Source: Woodsholea maritima DSM 17123
GTDB taxonomy: Bacteria; Pseudomonadota; Alphaproteobacteria; Caulobacterales; Maricaulaceae
DNA: 64,000 nucleotides
Assembly: GCF_000382325.1 (NCBI RefSeq)
Contig: NZ_KB908056.1
Location: forward strand, 273,722-337,721
Direction: 5' to 3'
The notes beneath the pieces are model-generated. The model saw nothing but the letters and a program-made list of their open reading frames with translations. It was not told where the DNA came from and searched no databases. Below are positions 45,783 to 54,376 of the stretch, piece after piece. The translations under genes and the position numbers were made by a program. Numbering within the stretch: the first letter of the stretch is position 1; the number at the start of each line of letters is the position of its first letter.

Positions 45783-46685
45783 TTATCGCGATCCGCCCAG
45801 GGCAATCTCTTGCGTGCCAGACCCACAGGCATCATGACCCAGCGCCCCGATCAGGGCACCGGTTTCATCGCGCACCCGCTCCCATTGATAACAGGCTGTA
45901 CCGTTTTGCGGCATTTCCCCCAGCACGAAGACCGGCGTACCTTCCCCGTCCAGAGCGGGCTCACCATCCAGCACCACGGTCCACTCAATGAAAGGCTCCT
46001 GGCTATCACGCACACCGTCCTGCACCACACAATCCATACGCCCGGCATCGGGATAGGCAAAACGCACGACCACATCCGCGCCATCGCGGCGCACATGGGT
46101 CACTTGACGCTCACCCGCGCCGCGCAGATACGCGATCGAGCGCACGGCGGCCGCGCGCTGACACGCTTCAATGGCAGGCAGATAGGTAAAAATCTCTTCA
46201 GACCAGCTCTCACTTGGTCCGGTTTCTTTCGCACACGCCTGATAGCGTAAACGCCCGGCCTGAACATTGGCGAAATGGCTAAAGGTCTGGCCACCGGTCC
46301 GACACGGCCCAGCCTCCATCTCCACCTTCAGATCCAGCCCCGAATAGCTTTCACCATCAAAGGTGCGTTTACCCTCAGAAATCCAGGGCCGGTGCATTTC
46401 CAAATCACCTAGGAGTGGACGAGCACCCGGCACGCGATGTTCATAATACACCGCCAGCTTATCGCCTTCATCTTCATAGGTAATGTCGGCGGTAAAATTC
46501 TCACCGATCAGCTCATATCCGCCAACAATGCTGGAGCGGGAGGAAGTGGAACGACGGACCGGCGCACTTGTACTTGCCCCGCTCTCAATAAAGCTGGTGG
46601 GGATCAGTTCAGGCTCCATCACATCATCACTGGCGCAGCCCGCTACGACCAAGCCCAAACCGATTAAACCCAAGCGTTTCATCAT
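45783..46685 (-). CDS. Lipoprotein with Cys-containing domain, unknown
   Basis: The 300-residue product has a lipoprotein signal (lipobox VVAGC) after the start MMKRLGLIG; the ATG at 46685 is set by gggggac upstream, and longer starts overlap the divergent methyltransferase gene. The mature part contains SGLDLKVEMEAGPCRTGG and LRYQACAK, which resembles the small-secreted-domain pattern LxVxxxxGxC...GCA seen in COG3650-like envelope proteins. A second half has paired cysteines (MDCVVQ, ACYQW, DACGSG). Function unknown. Confidence 0.7.
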   Translation of the reverse strand: MMKRLGLIGLGLVVAGCASDDVMEPELIPTSFIESGASTSAPVRRSTSSRSSIVGGYELIGENFTADITYEDEGDKLAVYYEHRVPGARPLLGDLEMHRPWISEGKRTFDGESYSGLDLKVEMEAGPCRTGGQTFSHFANVQAGRLRYQACAKETGPSESWSEEIFTYLPAIEACQRAAAVRSIAYLRGAGERQVTHVRRDGADVVVRFAYPDAGRMDCVVQDGVRDSQEPFIEWTVVLDGEPALDGEGTPVFVLGEMPQNGTACYQWERVRDETGALIGALGHDACGSGTQEIALGGSR

Positions 46686-46772
46686 CACGTCCCCCGTTTT
46701 ACCGGCAATATGGCCCGCCCGTGCGCAGATGCATAGATAGTCTGGCTTAAAAAGGACGGATAAAGTCACTCC

Positions 46773-47936
46773 ATGGGCTCTGATTCTTCATTCACCGCGT
46801 TAGAATTTTTTGCCGGCGCAGGCATGGCCCATTTCGGGCTAGCCCCGCACTGGCGCGTCATATTTGCCAATGATTATGACGAGAAAAAGACACGCTGTTA
46901 TCAAAGTAATTTTTCTTCACCCTCGCCCCTAACGCGAGACGTGCACAGCCTAAGCCTCAATGATCTGCCTACAGAATTTGCAGATCTTGCCTGGGCCAGC
47001 TTCCCATGTCAGGACTTATCGCTGGCCGGGGCGCGCGGCGGGCTGCAAGCCCAGCGCTCCTCAGCGTTCTTTGGCTTTTGGAGTGTGATGGAGGCGCTAC
47101 GCCAAGATCACCGCGCGCCACATATTTTGGTGCTGGAAAATGTCAAAGGCCTGCTGACCTCTCACCAGGGCCAAGACTTTACGCTCTTATGCCATCTCTT
47201 GGCCAAGTCCGGATATCGCTTTGGCGCGCTGGAGCTGGATGCCAAAGCCTTCCTGCCGCAATCACGCCCGCGCCTGTTCATCATCGCCTGCAGGGCCGAT
47301 ACACCCCTGCCCTCATCCTTCCTGGCCTTAGGCGAAGGCGATCATTATGGGCTGACCCCCGCCATTTACACCGCGCGCGATCGCCTAGGCGCGAGCCATG
47401 GTGTGCGCTGGATCGACTGGCATCTACCCACCCCACCCGCACGCATGGCGAGCCTTGATCAGATCATTGACCCCAGCCTTACCTGGCATAGCGCTGATCA
47501 ACGCCAGGCCCTGTTGAGTTTGATGAATGACACTCACCGTCAAAAGGTCGAAGCCGCACACGCGCGCGCGCGCCTAACAGGAAAGCCTCAGATCGGCTTT
47601 ATCGTGCGCCGGACCCGTCAAGAACAGGGCAAACGCCAACAACGCGCCGAAGTGCGCTTTGACGGCCTATCGGGGTGTTTGCGCACGCCCGGCGGGGGAT
47701 CATCGCGGCAATTTGTGATCTGGTGTGAGGGCCAGAGCATCGAAACCCGGCCCATGGCGGCGCGTGAGGCCGCGCGTTTGATGGGTCTGCCCGGTAGTTT
47801 TCAGCTACCCACCACGACCGGCGCGGCGCTCCATGTCATCGGGGATGGATTGTGCGTGCCCGTCGTCAGCTGGCTTGATACCCATCTGTTAACGCCGCTG
47901 GCCCAGCATTTGAAAGCCAGCACAGAGGCGGCTTAA
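46773..47936 (+). CDS. Orphan DNA (cytosine-5) methyltransferase
   Basis: The 387-residue product has the C5 methyltransferase motifs in order: motif I FFAGAGMAHFG, motif IV with the catalytic Cys in SFPCQDLSLAG, motif VI ENVKG, motif VIII QSRPRLFI, and motif X near VIGDGLCVPV. The target recognition region lies between about residues 190 and 310. No restriction endonuclease, Vsr or other defence gene is adjacent, so it looks like a solitary methyltransferase. It is divergent from the lipoprotein gene and convergent with a LysR gene (5-base gap). Confidence 0.92.
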   Translation: MGSDSSFTALEFFAGAGMAHFGLAPHWRVIFANDYDEKKTRCYQSNFSSPSPLTRDVHSLSLNDLPTEFADLAWASFPCQDLSLAGARGGLQAQRSSAFFGFWSVMEALRQDHRAPHILVLENVKGLLTSHQGQDFTLLCHLLAKSGYRFGALELDAKAFLPQSRPRLFIIACRADTPLPSSFLALGEGDHYGLTPAIYTARDRLGASHGVRWIDWHLPTPPARMASLDQIIDPSLTWHSADQRQALLSLMNDTHRQKVEAAHARARLTGKPQIGFIVRRTRQEQGKRQQRAEVRFDGLSGCLRTPGGGSSRQFVIWCEGQSIETRPMAAREAARLMGLPGSFQLPTTTGAALHVIGDGLCVPVVSWLDTHLLTPLAQHLKASTEAA

Positions 47937-47941
47937 CACCG

Positions 47942-48832
47942 TTAAAAGCCGTCCTTGAACCAATCGCCCAGGAAATCGACGAACAGGCGCACCCGGTGGG
48001 TCAGATAGCGATTGGAGGGGAAGACGGCCCACAAATCACGATGATCGGGCTCCCACTCTTGTAAAATCCGTACCACGCCCTCTTGCTCTAACGCCTCGCG
48101 CGCGGCCCAATCAGGCGAACAGGCAATGCCCATGCCCGCACAGGCGGCTTTCACCGCGGCACGCGCGCCGTTCAGCGATAAAGGCCCATCGACTTTAATG
48201 ACTTGGGTATCCCCGCCCTTTTGAAACACCCATTGATACGGTGTCGGCTTATTGCGGTCGATAATGCAATGATGATGGCCCAGATCTTTAGGATGGGTGG
48301 GCGTTCCCGCCGCTTCAAGATAATGGGTGCTGGCAAAGACCGCCATCCGGCTATGAGAGAGGCGTTTGGCGATGAGGCTGGAATCGGAGAGATGCCCAAT
48401 GCGCACCGCCAGATCATAACCCTCATCCACCAGATCCACCATGCGATCGGACAGATCGAGCAAAACCTCCACCTGGGGCCATTGCTTCATGAAGGCCGTG
48501 ACCGGATCAATCAGTTTTTGAACACCGAAATCCGTGGGCGCGGAAATCCGCAGTCGCCCCGCAGGCGCATGGGTTTCACAGCTCATCCCCTGTTCGATGG
48601 ATTCATATTCCTGCAACCAAGGCCGCACCCGCTCCAACAAGGCTTTGCCGCCATCGGTCAAGCGCACCGAACGCGTCGTGCGCTCTAACAAGCGCACTTG
48701 CAGACGCTCTTCCAGGGCAGAGACCTGTTTTGAGGCCGCGCCCGGCGTTAAATTCATCCGCTCTGCGGCTTTGGTGAAGCTTTCTAATTCTGCAACCGTG
48801 GCAAACAGGTGCAGCGCGTCAATCCGGTCCAT
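47942..48832 (-). CDS. LysR-family transcriptional regulator
   Basis: The 296-residue product has an N-terminal winged helix (LHLFATVAELESFTKAAERM, then NLTPGAASKQVSALEERLQVRLLERTTRS) and a periplasmic-binding-like effector domain. It resembles the AaeR/DsdC-like LysR group that controls nearby catabolic genes. The ATG at 48832 has aagga seven bases upstream. Its neighbours are the DNA methyltransferase and a small membrane protein, so no obvious target is adjacent. Confidence 0.88.
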   Translation of the reverse strand: MDRIDALHLFATVAELESFTKAAERMNLTPGAASKQVSALEERLQVRLLERTTRSVRLTDGGKALLERVRPWLQEYESIEQGMSCETHAPAGRLRISAPTDFGVQKLIDPVTAFMKQWPQVEVLLDLSDRMVDLVDEGYDLAVRIGHLSDSSLIAKRLSHSRMAVFASTHYLEAAGTPTHPKDLGHHHCIIDRNKPTPYQWVFQKGGDTQVIKVDGPLSLNGARAAVKAACAGMGIACSPDWAAREALEQEGVVRILQEWEPDHRDLWAVFPSNRYLTHRVRLFVDFLGDWFKDGF

Positions 48833-48918
48833 CAAGGCATCCTTGCCCATCGCGGGCCGTCAAGAGTGTTACCTCAAGTATCAGGCGCGATTATTGCCAA
48901 AATGGCAAGAGTGCTTCG

Positions 48919-49239
48919 TCAGGAATCTGTCTTGGAATCGTCATTATCTGATGGGGCCGTTTCGCGCAAATGCCATAAAACAAACCCGCCAAGCCCCATG
49001 ATGATCAGTCCGAAATAAAACGCTAAATCATCCAGAGAGATTGTCGTGGTCCGGCGCGAGAGCCCGACATCATCGGGTAAAAAGATCGGCATGACGATCG
49101 CAAGCGCAAGCCCAATTGCCAAATAGGTCGCGCCCAATTGCATGATTGCGCCGCGTCGCGAGCGCTTAAACCGACGTTGGATCGTCGCCACGCTGCCCTC
49201 AAACATATCAAACAGCTTTTTATCATCATCTTGCGACAT
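48919..49239 (-). CDS. Small two-helix membrane protein, unknown
   Basis: The 106-residue product has a charged N-terminus (MSQDDDKKLFDMFEG, RFKRSRRGA) and two membrane helices (YLAIGLALAIVMPIFL and FYFGLIIMGLGGFVLW). ggagg lies six bases before the ATG at 49239. It precedes the LysR gene on the same strand. Unknown family. Confidence 0.65.
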   Translation of the reverse strand: MSQDDDKKLFDMFEGSVATIQRRFKRSRRGAIMQLGATYLAIGLALAIVMPIFLPDDVGLSRRTTTISLDDLAFYFGLIIMGLGGFVLWHLRETAPSDNDDSKTDS

Positions 49240-49276
49240 TTTAGGCCTCCAAAGCGCCAGCCGATGGGCAGGCATA

Positions 49277-49311
49277 CAAAAAGCCCCTCTACAGCGTAAA
49301 GGGGCTTTTTG
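49277..49311 (-). terminator. Rho-independent terminator of the fadB group
   Basis: A stem aaaaagcccct/aggggcttttt with an eleven-base loop gives T-runs on both strands. It lies 19 bases past the fadB stop. Confidence 0.88.
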
Positions 49312-49329
49312 CGTTCGCGTTAAAAAAAC

Positions 49330-51522
49330 TTACGCGGCTGCGGCTTCGTTTCCAAAGCGGCCATAAAATGTCTCATTCTTGGCGGCCATCTCTTCAAGAA
49401 GCGCCGGAACCTCAAAGGCTGGCCCGTAATGCCCGGCCAAGTCCTTAGCCCGCGCAACAAAGGCCTTGGCCCCAATGGTGTCGATGAAGGACAAAACCCC
49501 GCCCGTGTAGGGCGCAAAGCCCCAGCCCAGGATCGAGCCGACATCGGCTTCGCGTGGATCCACGACAATGCCTTCGGCCACGGTACGCGCCGCCTCGATG
49601 GCTTGGGCGTATAGAATGCGGTCTTTGATCTCTTGCACCGAAGGCTGGTCTTCATCGGCCAGAATGCCCTTCAGGGCAAACTGACCCAGCTCTTCCCAGA
49701 GATGCTTCTCTTTACCCTCGTAAACATAAAAGCCCTTGGCGTTTTTACGGCCATAGCGCTCCAGCGCATACATGCGATTGATGATCGCATCGGTGGGGCC
49801 TTCTTGATACTCCGCGCCCAGATCGGCTTTGGTCTGGCTGAGGATTTTGTACGCCAGATCAATCGCCACTTCGTCTTGCAGCGAGAGCGGACCCACCGGC
49901 ATGCCGGCCATTTTCGCGGCATTTTCAATGAGCGCAGGCTTAACGCCCTCAGACAAGAGCGCCATGCCCTGTTCGATATACCGCATCACGCAGCGATTGG
50001 CGTAGAAGCCGCGGGTGTCTTTGACCACAATCGGCGTCTTCTTGATTTTCGCTACAAAATCAATCGCTTTAGAGATGGCTTTCGGCCCGGTCTTCTCGCC
50101 CACGATCAATTCCACCAGCATCATTTTCTCAACCGGTGAGAAGAAGTGCACGCCGATGAAATTCTCTGGCCGTGATGACGCCTCAGCCAGCGAGGTGATC
50201 GGAATGGTCGAGGTGTTAGAGCCAAAGATCGCGCCTTCGGGCAGAACCGCTTCGGCGGCCTTGGTGATCTTATGCTTCAATTCAGCGTTTTCGAACACGG
50301 CTTCAACGACCAGATCGACATCTTTCATGGCGTTGTAATCGGTGGTCGCGGTGATCAAGCTGGCGAGTTTATCCGCCTTCTCTTGGGTGAGCTTACCCTT
50401 AGAAACACCTTTGGCGAAGTGATCGAGGGCATGTTGACGGCCTTTATCGGCCCCGTCTTGATGGACATCAATCAACACCACTTCGATACCGGCCTGGGCC
50501 GAAACGGTGGCAACCCCAGCGCCCATAAAGCCCGCGCCGATGACCGCGATTTTCTTGATGTCCGATTTTTCCTGACCCTCTGGGCGACGTCCGCCCTTCT
50601 CCAACGCCTGTTTCGACAGGAAGATGGAGCGGATCATATTGCGGCTTTCCGGACGTAGCAGCAACTTGGTGAAATACCGGCTTTCAATGCGCAAGCCCGC
50701 ATCCATAGGCACTTGCAGGCCTTCATAAACGCAAGACAGGATATAACGCTGAGCGGGATAATTGCCGTAGGTGTTTTTACGCAGCATCGGCGACGCCCCG
50801 CCAAACACCTGAATGCCCGCAGGATGGTAAGGCCCGCCGCCTGGAATTTTGAACTTATCGCCATCCCAGGGCTGGGTGGCTTTTTTGGGGTCCGCTTTAA
50901 CCAGCTCTTTGGCTTTGGTGATCAGATCATCCGCGCTGGCAATCTCATCGACAAAGCCTTGGAATTTCGCCATATTCGCATCATATTGCTGACCTTGCAG
51001 CATGATCGGCGCAGCATTCATGACACCGACCAAGCGCGCCAAGCGCTGGGTCCCGCCACCGCCGGGCAAAACCCCAACCATGGCTTCAGGAAGGCCCAGC
51101 TTGGCGCCTTCAGCCATCACGCGGTAATGACAGGCCAAAGTGACTTCAAAACCGCCCCCCAGCGCCAAGCCATTGATGGCGCAGGCCACCGGCTTGCCGC
51201 AGGTCTCAAGCGCGCGCAGCGCCTGGTTCAGCTTATAAACCTCATCGAAGAGTGTCTGCTTGGCCTCATCTTCAGGCAGGCCATCGAGCGCCTTAAACGC
51301 GGCACCCAGCTCCGACAGGTCCGCGCCCGCACAAAAGGCCGCCTTGCCCGAGGTGATCACCGCGCCCTTAATGGCCTCATCCTGAGTGATCTTGGCGATC
51401 AGATCGACCAGCTCTGCGATCACCGCATTGGACAAGACATTCATCGAGACATCGGGGCTGTCAAAGGTGATCAGCGCAATGCCATCGCTATCGGTTTCGA
51501 ATTTGAAATGTGTGTAGCTCAT
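49330..51522 (-). CDS. fadB: 3-hydroxyacyl-CoA dehydrogenase / enoyl-CoA hydratase (FadB-type)
   Basis: The 730-residue bifunctional enzyme does steps two and three of beta-oxidation. The N-terminal crotonase domain (about 1-200) has FCAGADLSELG and ALGGGFEVTLACHYRVM plus LPEAMVGVLPGGGGTQRL with its catalytic glutamates. The 3-hydroxyacyl-CoA dehydrogenase part (about 310-730) has AVIGAGFMGAG, the catalytic HFFSPVEKMMLVE and two C-terminal helical domains. The ATG at 51522 has aggagg upstream. It overlaps the 63-codon membrane gene by four bases. fadA lies just upstream. Confidence 0.95.
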   Translation of the reverse strand: MSYTHFKFETDSDGIALITFDSPDVSMNVLSNAVIAELVDLIAKITQDEAIKGAVITSGKAAFCAGADLSELGAAFKALDGLPEDEAKQTLFDEVYKLNQALRALETCGKPVACAINGLALGGGFEVTLACHYRVMAEGAKLGLPEAMVGVLPGGGGTQRLARLVGVMNAAPIMLQGQQYDANMAKFQGFVDEIASADDLITKAKELVKADPKKATQPWDGDKFKIPGGGPYHPAGIQVFGGASPMLRKNTYGNYPAQRYILSCVYEGLQVPMDAGLRIESRYFTKLLLRPESRNMIRSIFLSKQALEKGGRRPEGQEKSDIKKIAVIGAGFMGAGVATVSAQAGIEVVLIDVHQDGADKGRQHALDHFAKGVSKGKLTQEKADKLASLITATTDYNAMKDVDLVVEAVFENAELKHKITKAAEAVLPEGAIFGSNTSTIPITSLAEASSRPENFIGVHFFSPVEKMMLVELIVGEKTGPKAISKAIDFVAKIKKTPIVVKDTRGFYANRCVMRYIEQGMALLSEGVKPALIENAAKMAGMPVGPLSLQDEVAIDLAYKILSQTKADLGAEYQEGPTDAIINRMYALERYGRKNAKGFYVYEGKEKHLWEELGQFALKGILADEDQPSVQEIKDRILYAQAIEAARTVAEGIVVDPREADVGSILGWGFAPYTGGVLSFIDTIGAKAFVARAKDLAGHYGPAFEVPALLEEMAAKNETFYGRFGNEAAAA

Positions 51523-51710
51523 TTGGGAGCCTCCTGCGAGGATGCGTCCTCGTCCTTTTTTGATGGTTTTTTCGCCAGAGTGACCGATAGTGCCGCACCA
51601 ATCGCTACGCCGAGCCCAATGCCCAGGCCCATATTGCCCAAGGCCACGCCAAAGGCGGTTCCTATCGCGATGCCAATCGGCAACCAGTATAGGGATTTTA
51701 CGGTGTTCAT
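51519..51710 (-). CDS. Glycine-zipper membrane peptide coupled to fadB
   Basis: The 63-residue product has a single glycine-rich hydrophobic region (IGIAIGTAFGVALGNMGLG then IGLGVAIGAALSV) that is a classic glycine zipper, and a charged tail (KKPSKKDEDASSQEAPK). The stop overlaps the fadB start by ATGA, so translation is coupled. gagga lies six bases before its start. It sits 14 bases after fadA. A role in membrane association of the beta-oxidation complex is only an inference. Confidence 0.7.
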   Translation of the reverse strand: MNTVKSLYWLPIGIAIGTAFGVALGNMGLGIGLGVAIGAALSVTLAKKPSKKDEDASSQEAPK

Positions 51711-51724
51711 ATCGGTCCTCGCCC

Positions 51725-52933
51725 TTACATCCGCTCGATAATCGTGGCTGTGCCCATACCGCCGCCCACGCACAGCGTCGCCAGGCCCACGCCTTTACCG
51801 GTGCGTTCCAGCTCATCGAGCACCGTGCCCAGGATCATCGCCCCGGTTGCGCCCAGCGGGTGACCCATAGCAATCGCGCCGCCATTGACATTGGTCTTAG
51901 CGTAATCGACGCCCAGATCTTCCATGAAGCGTAGAACCACGGCCGCGAAGGCTTCGTTCATCTCATAAAGGTCGACATCGCTGGGGCTCATCCCGGCTTT
52001 GGCCAGGGCTTTGCGCGCAGATGGCGCAGGCCCGGTCAACATGATGGTTGGCTCTGACCCGATAGAGGCCATGGCCTTGATCCGTGCGCGCGGCTTGAGA
52101 CCCAATTGTTCACCGATGGCTTTTGACCCGACCAGCACGCCGGCGGCCCCATCGACGATGCCCGATGAATTGCCCGCATGGTGGACAAAATTGACCGCTT
52201 CCAGATCGGGATAGCGTTGCAGCGCCACGACATCAAAGCCGACAAAGGCCGAAAGGTCTTTGAACGAGGGCTTTAATCCGCCCAAAGTCTGCATATCGGT
52301 ATCCGGGCGCATCAGCTCATCATGATCGAGCTGGGTCAGGCCCAGCTGGTTTTTCACCGCCACAACCGATTTTTTAAAGCGCCCTTCATCCCAGGCCAGC
52401 TTGGCGCGCTTTTGCGATTCCACCGCATAGGCGTCCACATCATCACGGGAATAGCCGTATTTGGTCGCGATCAAGTCTGCCGAAACCCCTTGCGGGACCA
52501 TGTAATGATCAAAGGCCAGCTCCGGATCGGCAATTAACGCCCCTCCATCAGAGCCCATGGGCACGCGGCTCATCGCCTCGACCCCGCCGCCAATGGCCAT
52601 ATCGGCTTCACCGGACATGACTTTCGCTGCGGCGATATTCACCGCTTCCAGGCCCGAGGCGCAAAAACGATTGACCTGAAACCCTGAGGCGGTTTCAGCA
52701 TAATTGGCGTTGATTGCGGCGGCGCGCGCGATATTGGCCCCTTGCTCACCCACGGGTGAGACGCAGCCCAAAATCACATCATCAACTTTGGAGGTGTCGA
52801 GATCATTACGATCACGCAGCGCCTCTAAAACCTGGGTTGCCAATTGCAAACCGGTCACTTCATGCAAGGAGCCGTTTTTCTTACCCTTGCCGCGCGGTGT
52901 GCGCACCGCGTCATAAATATAGGCTTCAGTCAT
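51725..52933 (-). CDS. fadA: Acetyl-CoA C-acyltransferase (3-ketoacyl-CoA thiolase)
   Basis: FadA cleaves 3-ketoacyl-CoA with CoA in the last step of beta-oxidation. The 402-residue thiolase has the nucleophile Cys in [11 protein letters not shown], the catalytic His in GHPLGATGA and CVGGGMG with the second Cys. It precedes the glycine-zipper gene and fadB on the same transcript, in the order thiolase, small protein, FadB. Confidence 0.96.
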   Translation of the reverse strand: MTEAYIYDAVRTPRGKGKKNGSLHEVTGLQLATQVLEALRDRNDLDTSKVDDVILGCVSPVGEQGANIARAAAINANYAETASGFQVNRFCASGLEAVNIAAAKVMSGEADMAIGGGVEAMSRVPMGSDGGALIADPELAFDHYMVPQGVSADLIATKYGYSRDDVDAYAVESQKRAKLAWDEGRFKKSVVAVKNQLGLTQLDHDELMRPDTDMQTLGGLKPSFKDLSAFVGFDVVALQRYPDLEAVNFVHHAGNSSGIVDGAAGVLVGSKAIGEQLGLKPRARIKAMASIGSEPTIMLTGPAPSARKALAKAGMSPSDVDLYEMNEAFAAVVLRFMEDLGVDYAKTNVNGGAIAMGHPLGATGAMILGTVLDELERTGKGVGLATLCVGGGMGTATIIERM

Positions 52934-53029
52934 GAGGGGTCATGTCCTCCCAATTGGGGTTTGAAAGTCTTCTCTGCTCCCTGCGCCCGCTTTGCGGGGT
53001 GGATAGAGAGCCGTACATCGAACAAGGCC

Positions 53030-53076
53030 GTCTCCCCCTGTTCACGGGGGGAGTGGCCCGAAGGGCCGAGGGGGGC
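53030..53076 (+). repeat. Dispersed double-hairpin intergenic repeat, copy 2
   Basis: The parts are ctccccc...gggggag, then ggcccgaagggcc, then aggggg. They repeat the order seen at 54-100 on the opposite strand. It lies between the acyl-CoA dehydrogenase and fadA, so it also forms part of an operon spacer. Confidence 0.6.
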
Positions 53077-53090
53077 GTTCAAAGTCATGC

Positions 53091-54257
53091 CTATAACGTC
53101 CTCGAGATCAGAACCTTCATGATCTCGTTGGTGCCGCCATAGATGCGCTGAACCCGGGCATCGCGCCACATGCGCGCCACGGGGTATTCATTCATATAAC
53201 CATAGCCGCCATGCAGCTGGACGCATTCGTCAATCACTTCGCACTGGGTATCACTGACCCAGTATTTCGCCATCGAGGCCGTGGCCGCATCAAGATGGCC
53301 TTCATAAAGCCGCTTAGAGCAATCCAGGCAGAAAACCTCGGCGATGGTGGTTTTGGTTTTCAGTTCAGCCAGTTTGAATTGCGTATTCTGGAAGTCCATG
53401 ATCGACTTGCCGAAGGCCTTGCGCTCTTTGACATAGGCGATGGTCTCTTTCAGAGCGGCCTTCATCATACCCACGCCGTAAAGCGCAATCTGCAAACGCT
53501 CTTGAGGTAGCTGATCCATCAACTGATAGAAGCCCCGGCCCTCTTCCTCGCCGATCAAAGCATCCGCCGGCACAACCATATCATCGAAGAACAGCTCGGC
53601 GGTATCTTGCCCCTTTAGCCCGACTTTATCGAGCACACGCCCGCGCCGGAACCCTTCCAGCCCGTCAGTTTCAATGCCAAAGAGCGAAATGCCCTTCGCG
53701 CCCTGGCTGGCATCGGTCTTGGCCACGACAATAATGAAATTCGCCGTGCCGCCATTGGTGATAAAGGTTTTCGAGCCATTGATGCGATAGCCATTGCCTT
53801 CGCGAACCGCTGTGGTCTTCACCCCTTGCAGATCAGAGCCTGCACCAGGTTCCGTCATCGCAATCGCGCCGACATAGTCCCCAGACACCAATTTTGGTAA
53901 GAGGCGCGCTTTTTGCTCTTCGCTGCCATAATGCCAGACATAGGGCGCAACGATGGAGTTATGCAGCGACGCACCCCAGCTATCACAGCCCGCCTCGGCC
54001 AGCGCCATGTGGAAGACGTGATCATGGCGCCAATCCCCGCCAGCCCCACCATAGGCCTCGGGCGCAGACGGCACCAGCAGCCCCGCCTCACCGGCTTTAT
54101 TCCACAGCGCGCGATCGACGACGCCTTCCTTTTCCCAACGCTCAATATGCGGGGTGCATTCCTTCTCTACGAAGGCCCGCACCGCATCGGCGTAGATATT
54201 CACCTCTTCCTGGTCCAGCCAGTCCGGGGTCGGCACATTCGTCACCTGTGCACTCAT
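53091..54257 (-). CDS. Acyl-CoA dehydrogenase, long-chain (ACADL-like) type
   Basis: FAD-dependent enzyme for the first step of beta-oxidation. The 388-residue product has EPGAGSDLQGVKTTA and ITNGGTANFIIVVA, then LPQERLQIALYG, which places the catalytic Glu in the helix-G position as in long-chain and isovaleryl-type enzymes; the usual YEGT position reads IYGGTNEIMK. So the Glu has moved, not been lost. ggaggaa lies before the ATG. fadA follows after about 157 bases containing a repeat. Confidence 0.93.
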   Translation of the reverse strand: MSAQVTNVPTPDWLDQEEVNIYADAVRAFVEKECTPHIERWEKEGVVDRALWNKAGEAGLLVPSAPEAYGGAGGDWRHDHVFHMALAEAGCDSWGASLHNSIVAPYVWHYGSEEQKARLLPKLVSGDYVGAIAMTEPGAGSDLQGVKTTAVREGNGYRINGSKTFITNGGTANFIIVVAKTDASQGAKGISLFGIETDGLEGFRRGRVLDKVGLKGQDTAELFFDDMVVPADALIGEEEGRGFYQLMDQLPQERLQIALYGVGMMKAALKETIAYVKERKAFGKSIMDFQNTQFKLAELKTKTTIAEVFCLDCSKRLYEGHLDAATASMAKYWVSDTQCEVIDECVQLHGGYGYMNEYPVARMWRDARVQRIYGGTNEIMKVLISRTL

Positions 54258-54336
54258 GCTTTCCTCCCATAGGGTGTCGGGTTCTTTCTGTATCGCGAAC
54301 CTCGATTTTTAAAATTTGCCCAGGATCGAGCCCAGG

Positions 54337-54368
54337 CAAAAAACCCCGCCCAGTCAGCTGGGCGGGGG
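54337..54368 (-). terminator. Rho-independent terminator of the large acyl-CoA dehydrogenase gene
   Basis: On the minus strand a stem ccccgcccag/ctgggcgggg with a four-base loop is followed by tttttt. It lies eight bases after the stop and before the next acyl-CoA dehydrogenase gene. Confidence 0.9.
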
Positions 54369-54376
54369 TAAGCGTC

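Noticed and set aside
50713-51741. 342-codon plus-strand frame
   Set aside because: It is antisense to fadB and has no recognisable motif or ribosome-binding site.
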